From Pseudomonas tritici (lineage in GTDB: Bacteria; Pseudomonadota; Gammaproteobacteria; Pseudomonadales; Pseudomonadaceae), in NCBI RefSeq assembly GCF_014268275.3, contig NZ_CP077084.1, positions 6,176,196 through 6,240,195 of the forward strand: a stretch of 64,000 bases of DNA, given 5' to 3'. Below, in pieces: positions 18,173 to 26,276 of this stretch. The position numbers were made by a program, and so were the translations under genes. How positions within the stretch are numbered: position 1 is the first letter of the stretch; every line of letters begins with the position of its first letter. A model generated the notes under the pieces. It was not told the DNA's origin. It made no database searches and saw nothing but the letters and a program-made list of their open reading frames with translations.

Positions 18173-19388
18173 ACCGGCTGCTGCAGCAGTAGAGGCCAAT
18201 CACGCTGAGCAGGCTGTAACTGAGCAGGCCCAGCCAGCCCAGGTTGCTGGCCGGCCACAGACCGACCAAAGGCGCCAGCCATACCAGCGGCACATTCAGC
18301 ACCAGCCGTGAAAGCTCGGCCTTGAACGCCCATGGGCGGTTCTCCAAAGCCACACCCAATGTAAACAGCCCCAACGCCATGGCACTCCAACCCAGGATCA
18401 GCGCCGCCGTGGGCAAGCCTTCGCCGAAATTCATCAAATAGCTACCAAAGCTCACATACGCCGCGAACTGCAGGGCGATGTAGACCTGTTGGCGCACATC
18501 CAGCGCTACCTCGAACTTACGGAACAGGCTCAAGTCATGTTTCGCCAGCGGGTACTTAGCCTTCACGTCCGCCGGGCGCCAGCCGGTGCGCATGAACCAG
18601 ATGCGCAGCTTGTCCCACCAGCGCTCTGTGCGCCGCGCATCACTCCACAGCTGTGCATAAAACTGCAGGTTAGCCCACAGCGGGTTCCAGCTGGACAACG
18701 GCGTGGTCACGCCGAAAATAACCGGCTCGTTGTCGTCTTCTTCCTGGAAGGAGCCGAACAGGCGGTCCCAAATAATGAACACCCCGCCGTAGTTGCGATC
18801 CATGTAGAGAGCGTTCTGTGCATGGTGGGCCCGATGATTGGATGGCGTGACGAAAAACCATTCGAACCAGCCGAGTTTGGGCACATGCCGGGTGTGCACC
18901 CAGAACTGATACAGCAAGTTAAGGGACGCCACGCTGATAAACACCACCAACGGCACACCGAGTACGGCCAGCGGCAGGTAAAAGATCCAGCTCAGCAGGA
19001 AACCGGTACTGGTCTGGCGCAGGGCGGTGCTGAGGTTGTAGTCCTCGCTCTGGTGATGCACCGAGTGCGCGGCCCACAAGATGTTGCGTTCGTGCCCCAT
19101 GCGATGCAGCCAGTAGTAGCAGAAGTCGTAGAACACAAAGGCGAACACCCAGGTCCAGACGCTGTGGGCCGACAGCTCGATCACCGCGAGGTGCTTGAGG
19201 GCGAACGCATAGGTCAACAGCCCCACGCCCTTGGTCAGCAGCCCCGTGGTGGTAGACAGCACACCGGTGCTGAGGCTGTTGATGGCGTCCGCCACCCGGT
19301 AGTTACGCTGGCCGCGCCAATGATCGGCGAGCAGCTCCACCACAATCAGGGCGATGAAAAACGGTACCGCGTAAGGCACGAAGTCCAT
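18153..19388 (-). CDS. Sterol desaturase / fatty acid hydroxylase family protein
   Basis: A 411-residue membrane protein with several hydrophobic spans and the three histidine clusters of the di-iron fatty acid hydroxylase superfamily: HRMGHERN, HSVHHQSEDYN and SNHRAHHAQN (residues about 95-190). Such enzymes hydroxylate or desaturate lipids in the membrane. The bacterial substrate is unknown here. The C-terminal third adds further transmembrane helices without a recognisable motif, so it is longer than the minimal domain (about 270-300). It overlaps the dedA end by 20 bases. Confidence 0.85.
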   Translation of the reverse strand: MDFVPYAVPFFIALIVVELLADHWRGQRNYRVADAINSLSTGVLSTTTGLLTKGVGLLTYAFALKHLAVIELSAHSVWTWVFAFVFYDFCYYWLHRMGHERNILWAAHSVHHQSEDYNLSTALRQTSTGFLLSWIFYLPLAVLGVPLVVFISVASLNLLYQFWVHTRHVPKLGWFEWFFVTPSNHRAHHAQNALYMDRNYGGVFIIWDRLFGSFQEEDDNEPVIFGVTTPLSSWNPLWANLQFYAQLWSDARRTERWWDKLRIWFMRTGWRPADVKAKYPLAKHDLSLFRKFEVALDVRQQVYIALQFAAYVSFGSYLMNFGEGLPTAALILGWSAMALGLFTLGVALENRPWAFKAELSRLVLNVPLVWLAPLVGLWPASNLGWLGLLSYSLLSVIGLYCCSSRFTRLVS

Positions 19389-19503
19389 GGTCTGGTCCGG
19401 TCTATTTTTGTTACATCAGATTAGGTGCAGCGGCGCGAGATCCCATTGGCAACAGATGACAAATTAGTAGACATTTAACGCCAAGAACCAAGGAGAAATG
19501 CCC

Positions 19504-20169
19504 ATGAGCAAAAAGATAGCAGTGATCCTTTCCGGCTGTGGCGTGTACGACGGCGCAGAGATCCAAGAAAGCGTGATCACGCTGCTGCGCCTGGACCAGC
19601 GCGGCGCTCAGGTCCAATGCTTTGCCCCGGACATCGCGCAACTGCACGTGATCAACCACCTCACCGGCGAAACGATGCCCGAGTCACGCAATGTGCTGGT
19701 GGAGTCGGCGCGGATCGCCCGGGGGGACGTGAAAGACATCCGCGAAGCCAATGCCGAAGACTTCGATGCGCTGATCGTGCCCGGCGGGTTTGGTGCGGCG
19801 AAGAACCTGTCGAACTTTGCCGTGGAAGGCGCCGGCTGCAGCGTCAACCCGCAGGTTCTGGAGCTGGCCGAGGCCTTTGCCGAATCGGGCAAGCCCGTGG
19901 GACTGATCTGCATCTCCCCGGCCCTGGCGGCGAAAATCTACGGTCCTGGCGTGACCTGCACCATTGGCAACTGTGCCGACACCGCCGCCGCGCTGGACAA
20001 GATGGGCGCCACCCACCAGGAGTGTGCGGTGGAAGATATCGTCGAAGACCAGGCGCGCAAGCTGGTGAGCACCCCGGCCTATATGCTCGGCAAGAACATC
20101 AGCGAGGTCGCTTCGGGGATCAACAAGCTGGTGGATCGGGTGCTGGAGTTGACCCACGAAAACGACTGA
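19504..20169 (+). CDS. elbB: ElbB, DJ-1/PfpI-like glyoxalase linked to isoprenoid metabolism
   Basis: A 221-residue class I glutamine-amidotransferase-like protein. Segments include KIAVILSGCGVYDGAEIQES at the N-terminus, ALIVPGGFGAAKNLSNFA near residue 82 and the nucleophile-elbow cysteine in GLICISPALA near residue 135. E. coli ElbB has weak glyoxalase activity and was linked to isoprenoid production. Two ATGs are close together. I chose the second (MSKKIAV) because the AAGGAG site is 8 bases from it and only 2 from the first. The downstream gap holds a REP-like palindrome. Confidence 0.92.
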   Translation: MSKKIAVILSGCGVYDGAEIQESVITLLRLDQRGAQVQCFAPDIAQLHVINHLTGETMPESRNVLVESARIARGDVKDIREANAEDFDALIVPGGFGAAKNLSNFAVEGAGCSVNPQVLELAEAFAESGKPVGLICISPALAAKIYGPGVTCTIGNCADTAAALDKMGATHQECAVEDIVEDQARKLVSTPAYMLGKNISEVASGINKLVDRVLELTHEND

Positions 20170-20189
20170 CCCGCTTGCCAAACACTTAA

Positions 20190-20338
20190 TGTAGTGAGCG
20201 GGCTTGCCCCGCGCTGGGTGGCGAAGCCGCCCCAAACCAGACGACCTGGTTTTATCTGGAACTCTGCGGTGTCTTTATTGGGGCTGCTACGCAGCCCAGC
20301 GCGGGCGGTGCGACGATTCGACAAGCCCGCTCACTACA
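20190..20338. repeat. Long REP-like palindrome with TGTAGTGAGCGGGCTTG ends
   Basis: A 149-base element with perfect 17-base inverted termini (TGTAGTGAGCGGGCTTG at 20190-20206 and its complement at 20322-20338). Inner arms also pair (CGCTGGG / CCCAGCG, GGGGC / GCCCC). The termini share the GCGGGCTTG core of the window's other REP palindromes but have GTAGTGA instead of GTGGGA, so this is a different subfamily. It fills the whole gap between elbB and yaiI, which are convergent. Confidence 0.85.
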
Positions 20339-20342
20339 CAGA

Positions 20343-20798
20343 TCAGGCTTGGCGCATCAACCGGGTCAGGATTCGGTCCAGGGCATTGGCAAACGCCTGC
20401 TTGTCCTTCTCCCCATGGGGCGGTGGTCCCCCGCCCATCTGGCCTTGCTCGCGCAGATCGGTGAACAGATTGCGCACTGCCAGGCGCTCACTCATGTTGG
20501 CCGGGCTGAACTCCTTGCCCCGTGGATCGAGGGCCGTGACGCCCTTTTTCACCAAGCGGTCAGCCAGCGGCACATCGCTGCAGATCACCAGTTCACCAGG
20601 CTCTGCGTGCTCTACCAGGTAGTCATCCGCCGCATCCGGGCCACTGGGCACCACGATCAGCTTCACACAGGCAAAGCTCGGCTTGATCTGGCTCTGACCG
20701 GCCACCAGCACCACTTCGAACTGGCGCTTGAGGGCGAACTTCACCACTTGGTCCTTGGCCGCCCGAGGGCAGGCGTCGGCATCGATCCACACGCGCAT
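20343..20798 (-). CDS. yaiI: UPF0178/DUF188 family protein YaiI
   Basis: A 151-residue protein of the YaiI/YqxD family. The PIN-like core starts MRVWIDADACPRAAK, followed by IVVPSGPDAADDYLV, VICSDVPLADRLV and KGVTALDPRGKEFSP, all conserved in the family. The acidic residues (D6, D8, then DxxDD and SDxPLAD) suggest a metal-dependent nuclease fold, but no activity is established. The ATG begins one base after the stop of the FTR1 gene, so the two are probably one transcript. The start at MRVWID fits the family; an upstream extension of 19 codons would run into FTR1. Confidence 0.92.
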   Translation of the reverse strand: MRVWIDADACPRAAKDQVVKFALKRQFEVVLVAGQSQIKPSFACVKLIVVPSGPDAADDYLVEHAEPGELVICSDVPLADRLVKKGVTALDPRGKEFSPANMSERLAVRNLFTDLREQGQMGGGPPPHGEKDKQAFANALDRILTRLMRQA

Positions 20799-20799
20799 G

Positions 20800-22695
20800 T
20801 TATGCCGCCACCCGGCGCTTCTCCGCGATTCGACTGCGGCTATACAGCACCACAATCGCCAGGATCGCTACTGCCTGCGCACTCAGCGAGTAGGCATCGG
20901 CGTGAATCCCCAGCCAATCAAAGTCAAAGAATGCCACCGGCCGCGTGCCGAAGATCCCGGCTTCCTGCAACGCCTTCACGCCGTGCCCCGCAAACACCAC
21001 CGACAGTGCACACAACAGCGCCGCGTTGATTCCGAAGAACAACGCCAACGGCAGCTTCGCCGAACCCCGCAGGATCACCCACGCCAGGCCCACCAGCAGC
21101 ACCAGCGCCGTGGCGCCACCCGCCAGCACCGCGTTGTGCCCGGCCGGGCCGGCTTGCAGCCACAGGGTTTCGTAGAACAGGATCACCTCGAACAGCTCGC
21201 GGTACACCGAGAAGAACGCCAGCATCGCAAAGCCAAAACGCCCGCCACCGCCCACCAGGCTGCTCTTGATGTAATCCTGCCAAGCCGCAGCGTGGCGACG
21301 GTCATGCATCCACACGCCGAGCCACAGCACCATCACGCTGGCGAACAGCGCCGTGCAGCCCTCAAGCAATTCGCGCTGGGCGCCGCTCACGTCAATCACG
21401 TACGCGGCCAACGCCCAGGTCGCCAAACCCGCCAACAGCGCCAAGCCCCAACCTACGTTGACGCTGCGCACCGCCGACTGCTGGCCGGTGTTACGCAGGA
21501 ACGCGAGGATCGCGGCCAGCACCAGAATCGCTTCCAGGCCTTCACGCAACAGGATCAACAAACCGGAGATGTAGCTCAATGACCAGCTCAGGCCGTCGCT
21601 GCCCAGCAAGCCGGCGGACTCGGTGAGTTTGCCCTTGGCCACGTCCAGACGCTGTTGCACCTGCTCGACCGGCAAACCGTCCTGCAACGACTGCCGGTAG
21701 GCCATCAGCGCCTTCTCGGTGTCTTTGCGCACGTTGGCGTCGACGTTGTCCAGGGAGCTTTCTACCAGTTCAAAGCCCTCCAGGTACGCGGCTACCGAGA
21801 GATCGTAGGCCTGTTCGTGATCACCGCTGCGGAACGCGGCCAGGCTCTTGTCCAGGGTCGTAGCGGTGTATTCGAGCAGTTGCGCCGGGCCACGCTTGAC
21901 CTGCGGCGGTTGCGCACGCTGGGCGCGGAACGTCGCGGCGGCAGCCGGGCCATTGGCGGCCAGCACTTCATTGGGGGTCTGGCGAGCCAGGTCAGCGAGA
22001 TTGAACGGCTGCTCGCTTTTGGCGGCGGCCGGGTCGGCGGTGAAGCCGGCGATGTAAGTGGCCAGGTCCCAGCGTTGGCGATCGTCCAGTTGGTCGGCAA
22101 AAGACGGCATGTCAGTGCCTTCCACACCCAGGCCCAGCGTGTTGTAGATCGCGTAGAGACTCAGGCGATCCAGGCGCACGGCGTCACGCAGATTAGCGGG
22201 CGGCGGCGTCATGCCAACACTGGCCGGCCCATCACCGGCGCCCGCTGTGCCGTGGCAGACCGAGCAGTGTTGGGCGTAAAGCGGCGCGCCGCGGGTTGGG
22301 TCAGGCGTGATCGCCGGTGCCTGGCTGACTTCATAGGCCACCGCCAGTTGAGCCCCCAATTGCCGGGCCTGGCGGGCGACTGTCGGGCCGTCCTGATGAG
22401 CGGTTACAGCCGCTAACAGTTCATCAACACCTTTGACCAACGCCACGCGTTCCGGGCGCTGTGGCAACTCTGCCACTAGGCCCTGCAACACCCCGAGAAA
22501 CTCCAGCTGTTCGCGGTATTCGGGTTCATCGATAACCTTGCCCGCCTCCACCGTCGGAGGATAGTCAGCACCAATGTAGTCCAGCAAATGCAGGGCTTGT
22601 GGGGCGCCCTCGGCAGTCGCGGCCAACAGGTTGAAGCTGCACGACATCAACGCCGGCACTATCAGCCAGGCGAGAAAACGGAAGGGGGCAGTCAT
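20800..22695 (-). CDS. FTR1-family iron permease fused to a cytochrome c domain
   Basis: A 631-residue fusion. A signal peptide and a helical periplasmic region (to about residue 125) precede a c-type cytochrome with CSVCH at 144-148 and a probable methionine ligand in TDMPSF near 196. A second helical periplasmic region follows. The C-terminal FTR1 membrane domain has about seven helices and RExxE iron-binding motifs: REGLE 384-388, RELLE 441-445 and RELFE 499-503. FTR1 proteins import ferric iron coupled to oxidation of ferrous iron. The haem domain is likely to carry electrons for that step. A possible promoter is at 22729-22757; I found no convincing Fur box. Confidence 0.88.
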   Translation of the reverse strand: MTAPFRFLAWLIVPALMSCSFNLLAATAEGAPQALHLLDYIGADYPPTVEAGKVIDEPEYREQLEFLGVLQGLVAELPQRPERVALVKGVDELLAAVTAHQDGPTVARQARQLGAQLAVAYEVSQAPAITPDPTRGAPLYAQHCSVCHGTAGAGDGPASVGMTPPPANLRDAVRLDRLSLYAIYNTLGLGVEGTDMPSFADQLDDRQRWDLATYIAGFTADPAAAKSEQPFNLADLARQTPNEVLAANGPAAAATFRAQRAQPPQVKRGPAQLLEYTATTLDKSLAAFRSGDHEQAYDLSVAAYLEGFELVESSLDNVDANVRKDTEKALMAYRQSLQDGLPVEQVQQRLDVAKGKLTESAGLLGSDGLSWSLSYISGLLILLREGLEAILVLAAILAFLRNTGQQSAVRSVNVGWGLALLAGLATWALAAYVIDVSGAQRELLEGCTALFASVMVLWLGVWMHDRRHAAAWQDYIKSSLVGGGGRFGFAMLAFFSVYRELFEVILFYETLWLQAGPAGHNAVLAGGATALVLLVGLAWVILRGSAKLPLALFFGINAALLCALSVVFAGHGVKALQEAGIFGTRPVAFFDFDWLGIHADAYSLSAQAVAILAIVVLYSRSRIAEKRRVAA

Positions 22696-22728
22696 GAACG
22701 AATCTCAAATGGAAATACGAAGTAACAC

Positions 22729-22757
22729 ATTGTTAGGGCTTTACGGGTTTGACTCAA
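22729..22757 (-). promoter_or_regulatory. Possible sigma-70 promoter for the FTR1-yaiI operon
   Basis: On the minus strand TTGAGT (22752-22757) and AACAAT (22729-22734) are separated by 17 bases. Each matches the consensus at four of six positions. The position, about 35 bases before the FTR1 start codon, is suitable. Identified by eye. Confidence 0.35.
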
Positions 22758-22845
22758 GGCGTAAGTGATTTGTCGTTTGTGGGGGCGGAGCGTTTTAGAT
22801 GCGGGATGGTGGCACTCCAGCCGATTTCACCGGATCAAATAGCCA

Positions 22846-22873
22846 TTGTTTTGCCAGTAATGGTGCCTATAAT
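22846..22873 (+). promoter_or_regulatory. Promoter of the lipoprotein/LpoB operon
   Basis: TTGTTT (22846-22851) and a consensus TATAAT (22868-22873) are separated by 16 bases, about 90 bases before the first gene of the operon (22964). The perfect -10 makes this one of the clearer promoters in the window. Confidence 0.55.
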
Positions 22874-22963
22874 GCCGCGCCCTGTTAGTGCGAAAGGGAA
22901 TTTTGTTCCTCGTTTTTATGAGGAATTACCACATCGGTTGATACTTTCAGGGAAGAAGTTTGC

Positions 22964-24358
22964 ATGGCATTTCGCGCCTTACCTTCGCTCGCGCTTGCGG
23001 CGGTCACCTTGCTGTCCGGCTGTTCGATGTTCCGCAACTACGACACCGAACTGCAAGCCACCAACCAGCAATTGGCCACCGGCAATGTCGACGCCGCGCT
23101 GACCCTGCTGGAAAAGAACAACACCGGCGACGACAAAGACCTGCTCTATTTCTTCGAAAAGGGCGAGTTGCTGCGGGCCAAGGGCGACATGACCGGCAGC
23201 CAGACCGCCTGGCGCAGCGCCGACCTGCAAGTCGCCAAGTGGGAGGATTCGGTCAAGTTCGACAGCGCCAGGTATCTCGCCCAGTTCGGCAGTTTCGTTG
23301 CCAACGACAAAGTGCGGCGCTACGAAGGCTATGACTACGAAAAGGTCATGCTGACCACGCAGATGGCCCTGAACCTCCTGGCCCTGAACGACTTCGACGG
23401 CGCGCGCACCGAAATCAAGAAGACCCATGAACGCGAAGCGGTGATCGCCGACCTGCGGGACAAGGAATACCTCAAGCGCGAGAACGAAGCCCAGCGTGAG
23501 GGCGTGACCACCCAGATGAAAGACTTGCGCGGCTACCCGGTGGAAGCCCTGGATGCGCCGGAAGTGGTCGGTCTGAAAAACAGCTACCAGAGTGCGTTCA
23601 GTCATTACCTGGCCGGTTTCGTCTACGAAGCCTTGGGCGAAAAAGACCTGGCAGCCCCCGGTTACCGCAAGGCCGCCGAGTTGCGCCCCAATACACCGTT
23701 GCTGGAACAGGCGCTGTTGAACCTGGATAAACCCAAGGTCGGCGCCAATGAAACCGACGTGCTGATCGTGGTCCAGAGTGGCCTGGCACCGGCTCGCGAT
23801 TCGATTCGCCTGCCGCTGCCGATTCCGATCAATGGCAACCTGGTGATCACACCGCTGTCGTTCCCGGTGATCAAGGCGGATACGTCCACCGCGACCTTCG
23901 CCCAGATCGGCGTCGACGGCCAGCAACAGAACCTCACCATACTCAACAGCACTACGGCCATGTCCCGCCGCGCACTGCGTGATGACATGCCTGGGATTAT
24001 CCTGCGCACCACCGTGCGTGCGGTCACCCGTGGCGTGGCGCAAAACAACCTGAACAAGACCAACCCGATGGCGGGCCTGGTGCTGGGTATCGCCTCAGCC
24101 GTCACCGAAGGCGCCGACACCCGCACCTGGCGCACCCTGCCGGACATGACCCAGGTGACCCGCCTGCGCCTCAAGCACGGCGAACACCAGGTCAGCCTGC
24201 CCAATGCCCTGGGCGGCACGCTGGTAACGGTCAAGGCTGATCAGCGCTATCAAGTGATCACCCTGCGCGTGGTTGGTAACCAAGTGTTCGCGGGCGGCCT
24301 GGCCGCCCATGTGGTGCCGAGCACGGCCACCCAGGCCATCGCCCTCAAACAACCTTAA
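22964..24358 (+). CDS. COG3014-type lipoprotein with TPR-like repeats
   Basis: A 464-residue predicted lipoprotein. The lipobox LLSGC gives cysteine 20, and serine at +2 suggests an outer-membrane location. Residues 30-250 are helical with TPR-like pairs (residue windows around 35-60, 115-150 and 205-240). The remainder is beta-rich with a conserved segment NKTNPMAGLVLGIASAVTEGADTRTWRTLP-like region near 365-395. The family is conserved in gamma-proteobacteria and uncharacterised. It heads a four-gene run with YcfL-, LpoB- and CsgG-like proteins, spaced 10, 35 and 3 bases apart, suggesting joint work at the cell envelope. GGAAG precedes the ATG. Confidence 0.75.
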   Translation: MAFRALPSLALAAVTLLSGCSMFRNYDTELQATNQQLATGNVDAALTLLEKNNTGDDKDLLYFFEKGELLRAKGDMTGSQTAWRSADLQVAKWEDSVKFDSARYLAQFGSFVANDKVRRYEGYDYEKVMLTTQMALNLLALNDFDGARTEIKKTHEREAVIADLRDKEYLKRENEAQREGVTTQMKDLRGYPVEALDAPEVVGLKNSYQSAFSHYLAGFVYEALGEKDLAAPGYRKAAELRPNTPLLEQALLNLDKPKVGANETDVLIVVQSGLAPARDSIRLPLPIPINGNLVITPLSFPVIKADTSTATFAQIGVDGQQQNLTILNSTTAMSRRALRDDMPGIILRTTVRAVTRGVAQNNLNKTNPMAGLVLGIASAVTEGADTRTWRTLPDMTQVTRLRLKHGEHQVSLPNALGGTLVTVKADQRYQVITLRVVGNQVFAGGLAAHVVPSTATQAIALKQP

Positions 24359-24368
24359 GGAGCACGCT

Positions 24369-24740
24369 ATGCGTCATTTCATCCCTGGCGCCCTGGCGCT
24401 GGTCCTGCTTGCCGGTTGCGCCACCCCGCCGCCGCCGGAGCCCGGCAGCGCCGCGAGCAAAATCGTAGTGATGGGCAAGTTCAAGGGCATCGCGGTCGGT
24501 GCCATTCGTGTTGCCCGCGAGAACGGCTTTCTCACCGCCAAGGTGCAGTTGAGCAACATCACCAGCAGCAACCAGATGATGTATTACCGCTTTGCCTGGC
24601 TGGGCGCCGATGGCTTCCCGGTGGGCGATGAAGAAACCTGGAAGGTGCTGAACCTGTACGCCAACCAGGCGACCTTTCTGCCGGCCATCGCCAACCTGCC
24701 CCAGGCGGCGGACTTCCGCCTTGAAGTGAAAACGCCTTGA
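24369..24740 (+). CDS. YcfL-family lipoprotein
   Basis: A 123-residue lipoprotein with lipobox LLAGC (cysteine 17) followed by a proline-rich linker and a DUF1425-like domain (MYYRFAWLGADGFPVGDEETW near residues 75-95). E. coli ycfL lies next to ycfM, now called lpoB, and the same adjacency is kept here. The protein probably sits in the outer membrane with LpoB. The biochemical role is unknown. AAGGAGCACGCT precedes the ATG, giving a good ribosome site. Confidence 0.8.
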   Translation: MRHFIPGALALVLLAGCATPPPPEPGSAASKIVVMGKFKGIAVGAIRVARENGFLTAKVQLSNITSSNQMMYYRFAWLGADGFPVGDEETWKVLNLYANQATFLPAIANLPQAADFRLEVKTP

Positions 24741-24775
24741 GCCGTTCACCCTTTTTGCTACTGAGAGATTTCCCC

Positions 24776-25363
24776 ATGTTTGCACGCTTCTCGATCCTCG
24801 CCGTAGTTGCCGTATTGGCCAGCGGTTGCTCTAACACTTCGCCGGTACTGGGCGGTAAAAACATCAGCTACGGCGATACCAAGGCCGTAGAACTGGTGAC
24901 CAACGAGTTCGGCTCCACCGACCTGCAGATGATCGCCGAAAGCATGACCCGCTCCCTGGCCCAGTCCGGCATCCTGCAAGGCCGCCCGGTGGTGCAGGTG
25001 TACGACGTGAAGAATAAGACCAGCGAGTACATCGATACCCGCGAGATCACCACGTCGATCAAGACCCAGTTGATGAAGACCGGCACCGCGCGCTTTGCCA
25101 GCGACAACACCGACATGCAAAGCCAGGTTGACCAGCTCAAGCTGCAGAACCAGAGCGGCCTGTACAAGAAGTCCACCGTCAGCAAGACCGGCAACATGGT
25201 CGCCGCCAAGTACCGCCTGGAAGGCTCCATCAGCTCCATCGTCAAGCGCAGCTCAGACTACAAGGACGTGTTCTACAAGTTCAGCCTGCAACTGATCGAC
25301 GTCGAGAGCGGCCTGGCCGAATGGATGGACGAAAAAGAAATCCGCAAGACCACGGAGCGCTAA
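24776..25363 (+). CDS. lpoB: Penicillin-binding protein activator LpoB family lipoprotein
   Basis: A 195-residue lipoprotein with lipobox LASGC (cysteine 18) and a globular LpoB domain: YGDTKAVELVTNEFGSTDLQ, MIAESMTRSLAQSGIL, ITTSIKTQLMKTG and ISSIVKRSSDYKDVFYKFS, in family order. In E. coli LpoB activates the transpeptidase PBP1b from the outer membrane. In P. aeruginosa a different protein, LpoP, is reported to activate PBP1b, so the target here is uncertain. The start at MFARFSIL follows GAGAGAT. It overlaps no neighbour, and the next gene begins 3 bases after the stop. Confidence 0.82.
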   Translation: MFARFSILAVVAVLASGCSNTSPVLGGKNISYGDTKAVELVTNEFGSTDLQMIAESMTRSLAQSGILQGRPVVQVYDVKNKTSEYIDTREITTSIKTQLMKTGTARFASDNTDMQSQVDQLKLQNQSGLYKKSTVSKTGNMVAAKYRLEGSISSIVKRSSDYKDVFYKFSLQLIDVESGLAEWMDEKEIRKTTER

Positions 25364-25366
25364 GCA

Positions 25367-26107
25367 ATGCGTGCATGGATCGGCATGATCGGCCTGCTGT
25401 GCGCCTTCGGCGCCTCGGCCGCCCCGAAGATCGCGGTGACCGACCTGGCCTACGAGGCGCGGGTCGAGGAATACATTCACCAGGTGTCGGCGAGCAATAA
25501 CTTCCAGGCCAGCGCTTACCACGCCAGCGGCGCATCGAATTACAGCGAGTACGAAAGCCGTACCAGCTACATCGAACAGACCGAGCTGCGTAAATTCAGC
25601 GGTGACATCAAGGGCGAGATCCTCAAGTCCCACCAGTTCCAGCTGGTGCAGGGCACGCCCTACACCGCCGATGCCAAGGGTGACGTCTACGATGTGATCA
25701 AGCGCATCAAGGCCGGCCACTTCAAGGGGGCTGACTATGTGCTGTTCGGCACGCTGTCAGACATCGACTTCACCCAGGACATCAACGCCCTGGACCACAC
25801 CAACAGCTACTCGGCGGTATTGGGCCTGACGCTGGTGGCGGACTTCAGCCTGATCAACACCCGCACCTACGAGATCACCTCGGCATTTACCGCCATGGGT
25901 GAAGGCCAGGACACCAAGCTGGTGAGCAGCCGCGATGTGCGTGTGAGCCTGAATCGGCCGCGGGTAGTGAAAGAAGTGTCGAAAGCGCTGGGGGAAGATG
26001 TGGCGCGGCAGTTGGCGGAGCAATTGGGTGGCGGGTATCAAGAGCCTGGCCAGCCGGTGTTGCGTAACAACCTGCCGAGGGATGAAGCGCCGAAGATCCT
26101 GCGCTGA
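25367..26107 (+). CDS. CsgG/LpoB-like secreted protein, last gene of the envelope operon
   Basis: A 246-residue protein with a signal peptide (residues 1-19, ending ASA) but no lipobox cysteine after it. The core PKIAVTDLAYEARVEEY, LRKFSGDIKGEILKS and FKGADYVLFGTLSDIDF follows the pattern of the CsgG/LpoB/FlgT-type fold, in which a periplasmic alpha/beta domain binds an envelope partner. It is related to the LpoB just upstream but longer and soluble. The short C-terminal tail (GGGYQEPGQPVL) is probably disordered. The role is inferred only: a periplasmic partner of the three lipoproteins in the operon. Confidence 0.65.
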   Translation: MRAWIGMIGLLCAFGASAAPKIAVTDLAYEARVEEYIHQVSASNNFQASAYHASGASNYSEYESRTSYIEQTELRKFSGDIKGEILKSHQFQLVQGTPYTADAKGDVYDVIKRIKAGHFKGADYVLFGTLSDIDFTQDINALDHTNSYSAVLGLTLVADFSLINTRTYEITSAFTAMGEGQDTKLVSSRDVRVSLNRPRVVKEVSKALGEDVARQLAEQLGGGYQEPGQPVLRNNLPRDEAPKILR

Positions 26108-26135
26108 AACCCGATTTCACAAGCAACACAAAACC

Positions 26136-26256
26136 AATGTGGGAGCTGGCTTGTCGGGTCGCCGCACCGCTGCGATGCGAGCACCTCGGTGTAACTGATA
26201 CACCGAGGTGATGCTATCGCAGCGGTGCGGCGACCCGACAAGCCAGCTCCCACATT
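26136..26256. repeat. Large REP-type palindrome after the LpoB operon
   Basis: A 121-base near-perfect hairpin with arms of about 55 bases, starting AATGTGGGAGCTGGCTTGTC and ending with its complement. The centre carries a GCACCTCGGTGT / ACACCGAGGTG pair. It lies between the convergent ends of the lpoB operon and a LysE-type gene, so it may act as a two-way 3' end structure. The arm sequence belongs to the same family as the elements at 13964, 40368 and 57316. Confidence 0.9.
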
Positions 26257-26276
26257 TTTGATCTGGTTTCTTCAGT

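Noticed and set aside
22690..22760. Fur box upstream of the FTR1 gene
   Set aside because: The AT-rich segment has fewer matches to the 19-base consensus than I would require.
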